From positions 4,527,501 through 4,591,500 of the forward strand of contig NZ_CP007014.1 of the NCBI RefSeq assembly GCF_000452705.1: a stretch of 64,000 nt of DNA. Reading direction: 5' to 3'. The notes beneath the pieces are model-generated. The model made no database searches. It was not told the DNA's origin and was given only the letters and a program-made list of their open reading frames with translations. Within the stretch, counting starts at the first letter, position 1, and every line of letters starts with the position of its first letter. Origin of the DNA: Pseudomonas syringae CC1557. Its GTDB lineage: Bacteria; Pseudomonadota; Gammaproteobacteria; Pseudomonadales; Pseudomonadaceae. Made by a program: the position numbers and the translations under genes. Positions 54,658 through 62,454 of this stretch are shown in pieces.

Positions 54658-55839
54658 ATGTTAAAGAAAATCCCCGTCGACCAGCTTGCCCTGGGCATGC
54701 ACATTCATAAATTCTGCCGCGCGTGGACCAACGATCCCTTCTGGATAGGCCTGGTCGAAGTGGTGCTTGAAGATGTGGAAGTGCTCAAGCGTATTCAGCA
54801 GTCAGACACACGGGAAGTCTGGATTGAAACCAGCAAATACCGCGTGATCAAAGGGCCTGTAGTGACCGCGCCAGCTTCAAATGACACCGCTCCGGTCAGT
54901 CTGGACAAGGAAGTGCTGCGCGCCCGGGCCATTTGCGGCAAAGCCAGAAATGCTGTCATGAACATGTTCACCGAAGCCCGCAAGGGCAGGTCGATGGACG
55001 TCGACGATGTACTGCTGCTGGTCGAGGAGATATCCAACTCCATTCTGCGCCATCCTCATGCGCTGATCAGCCTGTCACGGCTGAAAACATCCGACGAATA
55101 CACCTACATGCATTCGGTGGCAGTCTGTGCACTGATGGTCGCACTCGCTCGGCGCATGGGCATGCCGGATGAACAGATACGCGAAGCAGGCGTAGCGGGA
55201 CTGATGCACGATGTCGGCAAAATGATGATCGACCCGGAAGTGCTCAACAAGCCCGGCCGGCTGACGAGCGAGGAATTCGCAGTCATGAAAGCCCACCCGG
55301 AACTGGGCCTGAAAATCCTCAAGGAAAATCAGCCGGTGGCGCAAATGGTCATGGACGTATGCCTGCATCACCACGAAAAAGTCGACGGCTCAGGCTACCC
55401 GCATGGCCTGCAAGGCGATGAGATCAGCCTCTTTGCCCGGATGGGCGCGGTGTGCGATGTGTACGACGCCGTCACCTCCGACCGGCCTTACAAAAAAGGC
55501 TGGGGCGTCGCCCACTCGATTCGCGAAATGGCCTCGTGGAAAGGCCACTTCGATGACGTAGTGTTCCAGAGTTTCGTCAAAACCGTCGGCATCTATCCGA
55601 TCGGCGCGCTGGTGCGACTGGAAAGCGGACGTCTGGGGGTCGTGATCGAGCAGAGTGAAAATTCCCTGCTGAAGCCGAAAGTAAAAGTGTTTATGTCCGC
55701 ACACACGGGCAAAACCTTCGCAGCGCAGATTATCGACCTCGAAGACTCTGTCGAGCGCGATGCCATCGTGAAAATCGAATTGCCAGCCGATTGGGGGTTG
55801 GAGGACATCGATACGCTGTGGGCAGGCAATGCAGACTGA
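54658..55839 (+). CDS. HD-GYP-domain c-di-GMP phosphodiesterase
   Basis: 393 aa, soluble. An N-terminal DUF3391-like domain (KKIPVDQLALGMHIHKFCRA) is followed by an HD-GYP domain: GLMHDVGKMM (H184, D185), CLHHHEKVDGSGYPHGLQG (GYP at 246-248) and YDAVTSDRPYKKG. All metal and signature residues are present, so it should hydrolyse c-di-GMP to GMP or pGpG. The C-terminal ~90 residues are a small beta-rich domain of unknown role. Convergent with the LuxR gene (13-bp gap). Confidence 0.92.
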   Translation: MLKKIPVDQLALGMHIHKFCRAWTNDPFWIGLVEVVLEDVEVLKRIQQSDTREVWIETSKYRVIKGPVVTAPASNDTAPVSLDKEVLRARAICGKARNAVMNMFTEARKGRSMDVDDVLLLVEEISNSILRHPHALISLSRLKTSDEYTYMHSVAVCALMVALARRMGMPDEQIREAGVAGLMHDVGKMMIDPEVLNKPGRLTSEEFAVMKAHPELGLKILKENQPVAQMVMDVCLHHHEKVDGSGYPHGLQGDEISLFARMGAVCDVYDAVTSDRPYKKGWGVAHSIREMASWKGHFDDVVFQSFVKTVGIYPIGALVRLESGRLGVVIEQSENSLLKPKVKVFMSAHTGKTFAAQIIDLEDSVERDAIVKIELPADWGLEDIDTLWAGNAD

Positions 55840-55852
55840 TCGCCCTGCACAC

Positions 55853-58618
55853 TCACCCCAGCAAACCCAGTGTCTTCGCCCTTGCCACCGCCTGAGTACG
55901 CCGCTCGACGCCCAGCTTGCTGTTGATGTGGCTGGCGTGGGTCTTGACGGTATGCAGGGAAATGAACAGTTGCTCGCTGATTTCCTGATTCGAGCAGCCT
56001 TCGGCAATCAGCTGCAGCACGCCCAGTTCCCGCACGCTCAGGCAATCGCTGCCATGCGCAGGCTCCAGTAATACGCGAGCAGCGCAGGCCGGGAGTTTTT
56101 CCAGCAAGGCATCGCGTACTGTGCCGGGCGGAGCCTGAAGCAGTTGTTCGTGCAGCCACTGGGCATGCTCGCCAAGCAGGACTCTGAACGGCAGCAGCGC
56201 ACCGCCCGCCGCGACCGGCAAACTGCGCAGCAACAGAGCACGGGCCTCATCCTGCCGCGCCTGCCCCAGCAATAATCCGATCTGCTGGGTCATGGCGATC
56301 AGTCGCAACAACTGCGAACCGACAGCCTCAGCACGCCGTTCAAGCGCCTGCAAACGCCGTTCACTGGCATCGCCGTCGCCTTTCAATCGCTCAAGCACCG
56401 CACGCTGCAACTCAATATGCTGCGGCAATTGCGGATGACACTCAGGAGCCGCAGCGCCAAGGCCGCCGTTGCAGGTGTGGGTCAGTCGCAGCAACCAGGC
56501 CTCGGCCAAATCGATGCGCCCCTGCACCAGCCACAGCTCGCACTTCACCAGCGTGATCATGCCCAGGTAGTAAATCGGTGGCACGTCCCAGATATGCATC
56601 AGCCTTTCGGCTTCGGCGAGTTCGGCAAACGCTTCGGCAAAACGGCCAGCACAGCCCTCTATCGTGGCGATCACGCAGTGCCCGATCAGCACACTGATGT
56701 CACGGCAGGCGCGTGCTTCGGCCAGACCGGCAAGTAGCAGGGCCCGCCCTTCATCGACCTGCATGCGCAGGGTCAGCAGGTAGCCTTCATACAACGTCAG
56801 ACGTGCGCGAACGGCGTACAGCCGGGCGCTGGACAAGCCCTTGAGACGCTGCTGACCCTGGCGCACTTCTTCAATCGCCCGCCTGACTTCGCCACGCGCC
56901 TGCAACGCTCTGGCCCGGTCATAATGCGCCAGTGCTTCGAACAGCGGATTGGCAACCCGCTGTGCCACTTCGAGCGCGTCGCGGTTCAGTACCTTGGCAC
57001 GCCAGAGATCGCCGTTGGCAATCGCCAGGTTGGCCAGCGTCGACAGGCAGACCAGCCGCTGGCCGTAGCGCTTTTCCGGCAGCGTAAGCAGCGCCTCGCT
57101 ACAACAGCGCTCGGTCTTTTCGCTGTCGCCCCGCCCACGTGCAATGATGCCGCTCAGCGCCAGCCATTGGGCGAGCATGGATTTCTGTGCAGTGGCAGAC
57201 GGCGCGGGCAGGAACCGACTCAGCTGGCTGGCCAGTTCCTCCGCCGCGTCCAGCTGACAGGCCAGCCCCAGTGCCCATGCGTAGAGGACGATCAAGCGCG
57301 GCGTACTGGTCAGCAGCTCGTCCGGTAAGTCCATCTTCCAGCGCAGCAACATGCCGACATTCTGTTCGGCCAGCAATTGCTCCTCGGAAAGGTTCTGCAC
57401 CAGATTGGCGGCAACATCCAGATGCCCGGCGCGCAAGGCCTGCTCGACTGCCTCGTCCAGCAAGCCCTGAGCGCTGAACCAGCGACAGGCGTTGAGGTGC
57501 AGACGGGTGGGTTGCGTTCCGGTCGCCTGGCGCGCGCGCAACAGGTCGGAGAACAGATGATGGTAACGAAACCAGCGGCCCTGTTCGTCCAGCGGCACCA
57601 GAAACACCTGATGCGCTTTCAGGTAACGCACCATGTCTTCGCTGTCGTGACTGTCACGGGCGGCGTCGCACAGCTCGAAGCAAAAACGCTCCAGGCACGC
57701 CGTGTCGTAAAGGAACGCCTGAACATCGGCAGGCAGACAGTCGAGGACTTCTTCGAGCAGGTATTCACGAATCAGTACTTCACTGCCGCGCAACGCCTGC
57801 GGCAAGGCGTTGCCATCACCCGCTTCGGCAGCCGCCAGCAGCCAGAATCGCAGCCCCGCCACCCAGCCTTCGCTGCGCACGATCAGTCGTTGCAGCGTCT
57901 CGCTGTCAAGCGAACGACCCGGCTGGTCCAGTACCGCGATGGATTCGGCCTGCGTCAGGCGCAGATCCTGCTCGCCGACTTCAAGCATCTGACGCGACAG
58001 ACGCAGGCGCGACAGTTGCCAATCCGGCCGCTGGCGGCTGGTCACCATGACCACCAGCCCGACCGGCAGATGGTTGAGGAAAAACTGCAGACAGCGATCA
58101 AGTACCGGCCCCTGGGCCAGATGGTAGTCATCCAGAACAAGCAACAGCGGCTTGCTCAGCATCAGGTGCATGGCCAATTCGTCGAGCAAACCTTCAAGCC
58201 ACTCGTCGAACACTGACGGCTGCTGCCGCTGACGCATTTTCAGCAGGCCCATCGCCTGGGCGCCCAGTTGCGGAAAGAACTGCTGAAGGCTGGCGAGCAG
58301 CCTTTCAAGGAAGCGGCCCGGATCACTGTCCCGAGTACTCAGCCCCAGCCATATATTCTGCCATTGGTCTGGCAAGCCCTGACAAAACTCCACCGCCAGC
58401 GAACTCTTGCCGAACCCGGCCGGAGCGCAGATCAACAGCAAACGACCGCTCAACCCGGCGTCGAGGCGCTGACACAGGCGGGCGCGTGGAACGTAGCCCT
58501 CCGGGAGCGGTGGACGAAAGAATCGCCCTTCTAGCGCAGGAATTGCGCTGTCTGCAAACCCTTGCATGCGGGACAGATCGGTCATGGCCGGCTCGTGTGA
58601 GAATCGTTGGTTCGGCAT
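55853..58618 (-). CDS. MalT-like ATP-dependent LuxR-family regulator
   Basis: 921 aa. Walker A is in LLLICAPAGFGKSSLAVEF near residue 60, then an NB-ARC/STAND-type ATPase (LLLVLDDYHLAQGPVLDRCL). A long helical TPR-like sensor fills the middle, and the C-terminus is a LuxR helix-turn-helix (LSVRELGVLQLIAEGCSNQE, ISLHTVKTHASHINSKLGVE). This plan matches MalT/AlkS. It lies next to DUF1329, DUF1302 and acyl-CoA ligase genes, an arrangement I recall from P. aeruginosa PA3921-PA3924, so it probably regulates them. The start may also be 58585. Confidence 0.9.
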   Translation of the reverse strand: MPNQRFSHEPAMTDLSRMQGFADSAIPALEGRFFRPPLPEGYVPRARLCQRLDAGLSGRLLLICAPAGFGKSSLAVEFCQGLPDQWQNIWLGLSTRDSDPGRFLERLLASLQQFFPQLGAQAMGLLKMRQRQQPSVFDEWLEGLLDELAMHLMLSKPLLLVLDDYHLAQGPVLDRCLQFFLNHLPVGLVVMVTSRQRPDWQLSRLRLSRQMLEVGEQDLRLTQAESIAVLDQPGRSLDSETLQRLIVRSEGWVAGLRFWLLAAAEAGDGNALPQALRGSEVLIREYLLEEVLDCLPADVQAFLYDTACLERFCFELCDAARDSHDSEDMVRYLKAHQVFLVPLDEQGRWFRYHHLFSDLLRARQATGTQPTRLHLNACRWFSAQGLLDEAVEQALRAGHLDVAANLVQNLSEEQLLAEQNVGMLLRWKMDLPDELLTSTPRLIVLYAWALGLACQLDAAEELASQLSRFLPAPSATAQKSMLAQWLALSGIIARGRGDSEKTERCCSEALLTLPEKRYGQRLVCLSTLANLAIANGDLWRAKVLNRDALEVAQRVANPLFEALAHYDRARALQARGEVRRAIEEVRQGQQRLKGLSSARLYAVRARLTLYEGYLLTLRMQVDEGRALLLAGLAEARACRDISVLIGHCVIATIEGCAGRFAEAFAELAEAERLMHIWDVPPIYYLGMITLVKCELWLVQGRIDLAEAWLLRLTHTCNGGLGAAAPECHPQLPQHIELQRAVLERLKGDGDASERRLQALERRAEAVGSQLLRLIAMTQQIGLLLGQARQDEARALLLRSLPVAAGGALLPFRVLLGEHAQWLHEQLLQAPPGTVRDALLEKLPACAARVLLEPAHGSDCLSVRELGVLQLIAEGCSNQEISEQLFISLHTVKTHASHINSKLGVERRTQAVARAKTLGLLG

Positions 58619-58724
58619 CGCGGTGCTCGGAGACTAGCGGGTAAATCTGCACCTTTGAAAGTCCATCACCGAAAAGACTGTAACAAAATTCCTACCGCTT
58701 ATAAGCCGCCTGAACAGGCGCAAA

Positions 58725-58746
58725 AAAGCCCCATTCAAGGGGCTTT
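58725..58746 (-). terminator. Terminator after DUF1329 gene
   Basis: AAAGCCCC and GGGGCTTT form an 8-bp stem around ATTCAA. Read on the minus strand it ends in a run of six T. It separates the DUF1302-DUF1329 unit from the LuxR gene, which starts 100 bp further on. Confidence 0.9.
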
Positions 58747-58815
58747 CATGCGAATCAACAGCTTATCGGCCTGCGGTAGGTATCAGCTGTCGCCACAGGC
58801 GTTTATCCAGTGCGT

Positions 58816-60180
58816 TCAACGCACGCCTTCCTGGCGTAACGCGTTGGGAGAGAAGTCGCTGGTACCCGCTGTGAAACCGAACTCGTAAGCCTTTTTCTCT
58901 TCGTTTTTCATGCCAAGGGCCACGTAGCGGCCGGATTGCAGGTCATACAGGGTTTCGACGGCATACCACGGCACTTGCTTGTCGTAATAATTTTCCGAAT
59001 GCGCTTCGGCGACCCGCCACAGTTGACCACGCCCGTCGTAATGGTCGATCACTGCTGCCTGCCATGTGTCTTCGTCGATGAAAAAGTCGCGTTTGGCGTA
59101 GATATGCCGCTGGCCTTCCTTGAGCGTTGCAGTCACGTGCCAGACACGGCGCAGCTCGTAACGGGTCAGGTCCTGGTTGATATGCCCGGCCTTGATGATG
59201 TCGGCGTATTTCAGTGTCGGATCGTCCAGCTTGTGGCTGTTGGCGGCGATGTACATTTCCTGCTTGCCGATCAGCTTCCAGTCATAGCGATCCGGGGCGC
59301 CATTGTACATATCGAGGTTGTCGGAGGTCCGCAGACCATCGGACGCCGTACCAGGCCCGTCGTAGGACACCTGCGGCGCACGCCGCACACGACGCTGACC
59401 GGCGTTATACAGCCATGCCGAGCGAGGCTCCGCTACCTGATCGAGGGTTTCATGCACCAGCAGTACACCGCCTGCCAGCCGCGCCGGAGCCGTGACTTCC
59501 TGCTTGAAGTAGAACAACACGTTGCCCGGATTTTTCGGATCGAAATCCCTCATCTTGTCGCGGAACACGAACTGATCGGAGAAATACACCAGGCTGTAAG
59601 AGCCATTGGGCTGCGGCGTCGCCTGCGTGACCAGACGTTTCACGCTGCCACCCCGGTAACGGGTGATGTGGTTCCAGATGACTTCAACACCGCTGGCCGG
59701 AATCGGGAACGGGATGGCCGTGTCGAAATTCTCCAGACCGCTGCCGCCACCGACCAGTTTGGTGGTAGTCGCGTTTTTCCTGATCGCGGCGAACACTTCA
59801 TCCGGCACCGTGGCGCCGCGATGAGTGGGGTAGACCGGAATCCGGTAACTGTCAGGGTAACGCTTGAACATCGCGTATTGACCGGGTGCCAGCTTGTCCT
59901 TGTACTGCTCGACGTTGGCCGCCGTAATAATGAACAGCGGCTTTTCACTGGCATATGGGTTGGCCAGGAACCCCTTGCTGTCGACCGCACCGGCAGTTTT
60001 CAGCATCGGGCTCCAGGCAGAAATCGTGTTGGCCGCGTTACCGGCTTTTTCCGCCCCCATTGGGGTCAGGGAGCTGCCCAGCTTTGCCGCTTCGGATGCG
60101 GAGACTGCCGCCATAACTCCGGTCGCCAGCAACGACATTCCCAGTACACCCGCTTGCAACAGACTTTTTGTTATTTTCAT
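58816..60180 (-). CDS. DUF1329 periplasmic/outer-membrane protein
   Basis: 454 aa with signal peptide MKITKSLLQAGVLGMSLLAT to VMA. The DUF1329 fold (LolA-like beta structure) is shown by NPYASEKPLFIITAANVEQY, YPTHRGATVPDEVFAAIRKN, DNLDMYNGAPDRYDWKLIGK and YELRRVWHVTATLKEGQRHI. Such proteins pair with DUF1302 and have been suggested to handle hydrophobic compounds; the exact role is unknown. I used the ATG at 60180, 12 bases inside a possible ATG at 60192. It lies 27 bp after DUF1302. Confidence 0.87.
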   Translation of the reverse strand: MKITKSLLQAGVLGMSLLATGVMAAVSASEAAKLGSSLTPMGAEKAGNAANTISAWSPMLKTAGAVDSKGFLANPYASEKPLFIITAANVEQYKDKLAPGQYAMFKRYPDSYRIPVYPTHRGATVPDEVFAAIRKNATTTKLVGGGSGLENFDTAIPFPIPASGVEVIWNHITRYRGGSVKRLVTQATPQPNGSYSLVYFSDQFVFRDKMRDFDPKNPGNVLFYFKQEVTAPARLAGGVLLVHETLDQVAEPRSAWLYNAGQRRVRRAPQVSYDGPGTASDGLRTSDNLDMYNGAPDRYDWKLIGKQEMYIAANSHKLDDPTLKYADIIKAGHINQDLTRYELRRVWHVTATLKEGQRHIYAKRDFFIDEDTWQAAVIDHYDGRGQLWRVAEAHSENYYDKQVPWYAVETLYDLQSGRYVALGMKNEEKKAYEFGFTAGTSDFSPNALRQEGVR

Positions 60181-60207
60181 GTTCGTCGTCATCCTGAAAA
60201 CATGTGC

Positions 60208-62145
60208 TTAGAAGTTCATGCCGAAGCTGAGCGCTACGAAATCCCGGTCGTCCACCGTGGTGTACTTGCCGTCGAAGAAGTTGGTGTAGGAGAGGTTTGC
60301 GGTGTAGGTGTTCTGGTACTCGGCATCAAGCCCCAGACTGACCGCCTTGCGACCCTCTTCGAAGTTGCCGCCAGGGCCGGGGGAATAGCCTTTGACGTCA
60401 TGCGACCAGGCTATGCTCGGCTTGAGGTTGATCCCGGCGAATACGCTGTTGTAGTCCCAGATGGCGCGACCGCGATAACCCCACGAATTGGCCGTGGTAA
60501 AGCCGTCGTCTTCGCAATAGCGATTCAGGTTGTTCTGCTCTGCGCCGGTCAGCGTGCCTGCGTTGAGGGTCGCGCACTGGCCACCCGGCAGAGGACCGGG
60601 GCCATACACCGGGTCGCGGCCATAGCGGATTTTCGAGGTACTTTCGAGACCACCGACGTGTGTCCAGCCCACCTCGCCCACCAGGGTCAGCCGCTCTGCG
60701 CCCATGACCTGATCGAAAAACTGGGTGAACGTGGTTTGCAGCTGGGTAATTTCCTTGCGGCGATAACCTGCCTGGTCGGTGTTCGGTTGCCCACTCAACA
60801 GCGATACGTTGGGGTTGAGCGGGGAAATGCCCGAATACAGGATGTCAGTGGTGTTGACCTGAATCGGCGCGTTGGGACGGTAGCTGATCTCGCCACTCCA
60901 TGCGGTGCCGGTAGGCAAGGTAGTCGAGAAGCTCAGACCGTACAGACGGATATCTTCGGGGTATTCGACGTAGTAACTGGAGTTGCCCGCCACGACGACC
61001 GGAAGCAGCGTTGGTGCAAGTTGCGTTGCGGTTGCGACCGGAATCCCGTTGCGAACCAGTGAACCCACCAGCCCCTGAGGACTGAAGGACGCGGCCGAAC
61101 CACCGCGCCCGCTGAAAATCGGCGCACGGCTGTGGTAATTCATCATGTAGGCACCGAATTCGGTGTCCAGCGGCTCAAAGTTGTAGCGCATGGCAAAGCC
61201 GAACTGGCCACTGTCGCGCGCATCGCGATCAGGACCTCGCCGCACCACGGCGCCTTCATCCGGGTTGCCGAATACCACGCCCTGCTGTGACAGCGAGTTG
61301 AAAACCGCCCCGCGCGCACCGGCTGGCAGACCGGCAGCTGTCAGCGAATTGTTCAAACCGCTGCGGCTGCGCAGTACCGCGAGGTTGTTGTTGCAGCCGT
61401 CAGCGATCACGTCCGGTTGCGAAAAGAAGGTGCCGCAGTTGTCGACGACAGTCTGGTCCCATTCAAGCTGGTAGAAACCTTCGGCAGACAGATTGTCAGT
61501 CAGGTTCTGGGACACGTAGAACATGTTGACCGGAATCAGGCCTTCCTTGATTTCCGAACCTGGACGCCGAAAGGCCGAGACATCGACCGGGTTGACGCTG
61601 TTGATACCACCCTGAATAAAGGTACTTTCGCCCCAACTGATGACCTGCTTGCCGAAGCGTACTGCGCCCGGTTGATCCGCGATCGAGTAGTTGTGATAGA
61701 CGAAGGCGTCGAGCAACTGGAACCCGGACGACTTGGCGCCTTCTTTACGGCCCGAGTCGCTGATGTCCTTGAACTCGCGATTTTCATCCTTGAGTTCGAA
61801 GTCGTACCAGTATTTGCCACGCAAAAACACACCGGTGTCGCCGTATTTCAGCTCCAGATCATGAATGCCCTTGAAGATCTTCGAAAACGTCTCCCCACGC
61901 TTGAAGTTCAAGTGACCGTCATCCGACGTCTGCGACAGACCCCGCCCGCCGTTGTTGGCCCCGATCAGGTTCTTGTCGGGGCTGGCGGTCGACCAACTGG
62001 CCCCCACTGACAGCGAGGAATCGAAACTGCCTTCGATTTCACCGACATTGAACGTCACGCCGAACGCCGGGCCGGCCAGTGACGAAGCAAGACTCACGGC
62101 CAGCGGCAGCTTTGCCCGCCGCCAGAACAGGGTTGTGGTAGTCAT
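60208..62145 (-). CDS. DUF1302 outer-membrane beta-barrel protein
   Basis: 645 aa. The signal peptide ends near AGPAFGVTF (about residue 29). A DUF1302 barrel follows: GSFDSSLSVGASWSTASPDK, WYDFELKDENREFKDISDSG, QVISWGESTFIQGGINSVNP and a C-terminus DRDFVALSFGMNF with terminal Phe typical of barrel proteins. It probably forms a pore or lipid-handling barrel with the DUF1329 partner. I used the ATG at 62145. First gene of a two-gene unit. Confidence 0.87.
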   Translation of the reverse strand: MTTTTLFWRRAKLPLAVSLASSLAGPAFGVTFNVGEIEGSFDSSLSVGASWSTASPDKNLIGANNGGRGLSQTSDDGHLNFKRGETFSKIFKGIHDLELKYGDTGVFLRGKYWYDFELKDENREFKDISDSGRKEGAKSSGFQLLDAFVYHNYSIADQPGAVRFGKQVISWGESTFIQGGINSVNPVDVSAFRRPGSEIKEGLIPVNMFYVSQNLTDNLSAEGFYQLEWDQTVVDNCGTFFSQPDVIADGCNNNLAVLRSRSGLNNSLTAAGLPAGARGAVFNSLSQQGVVFGNPDEGAVVRRGPDRDARDSGQFGFAMRYNFEPLDTEFGAYMMNYHSRAPIFSGRGGSAASFSPQGLVGSLVRNGIPVATATQLAPTLLPVVVAGNSSYYVEYPEDIRLYGLSFSTTLPTGTAWSGEISYRPNAPIQVNTTDILYSGISPLNPNVSLLSGQPNTDQAGYRRKEITQLQTTFTQFFDQVMGAERLTLVGEVGWTHVGGLESTSKIRYGRDPVYGPGPLPGGQCATLNAGTLTGAEQNNLNRYCEDDGFTTANSWGYRGRAIWDYNSVFAGINLKPSIAWSHDVKGYSPGPGGNFEEGRKAVSLGLDAEYQNTYTANLSYTNFFDGKYTTVDDRDFVALSFGMNF

Positions 62146-62414
62146 CGATGCTACTCCGTGTGTTTTATTGTTATGGCAGTGGGAAAATCCGGAAAACGAT
62201 TCAGTCATCGAATCAACTCACACGCCAGGTCCGCGGTCACTCATTCCCTGTGGCGACTATAGCCAGCAGACTCCGCCCCTTGATCCCTCTAAAGGGTGAT
62301 TTGCAGAACCAACGCCTCTGGCCCGCTCTTTTTCGAGCCGCTGCGCAAAAGTCAGGCGGGGAGAATGGCTGAAATAGAAAATTTGGCAAGTCGCAGAGCA
62401 GGACCGGCGACGCA
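62146..62414. other. Gap between DUF1302 and ligase genes
   Basis: About 270 bp with no supported gene. It should hold the DUF1302 promoter. CCCTCTAAAGGG-type local symmetry is present near 62285, but no known operator was recognised. Confidence 0.5.
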
Positions 62415-62449
62415 GACGCTTGCCGTACCCGACAGGCACGGCAAGCGTC
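62415..62449 (-). terminator. Hairpin after acyl-CoA ligase gene
   Basis: GACGCTTGCCGT and ACGGCAAGCGTC form a perfect 12-bp stem with an 11-nt loop, 6 bp past the ligase stop. No T run on the minus strand. Confidence 0.55.
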
Positions 62450-62454
62450 AATCA

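Noticed and set aside
58936..61062. 708-codon open frame on the plus strand
   Set aside because: Antisense across DUF1329 and DUF1302, both well supported with signal peptides.
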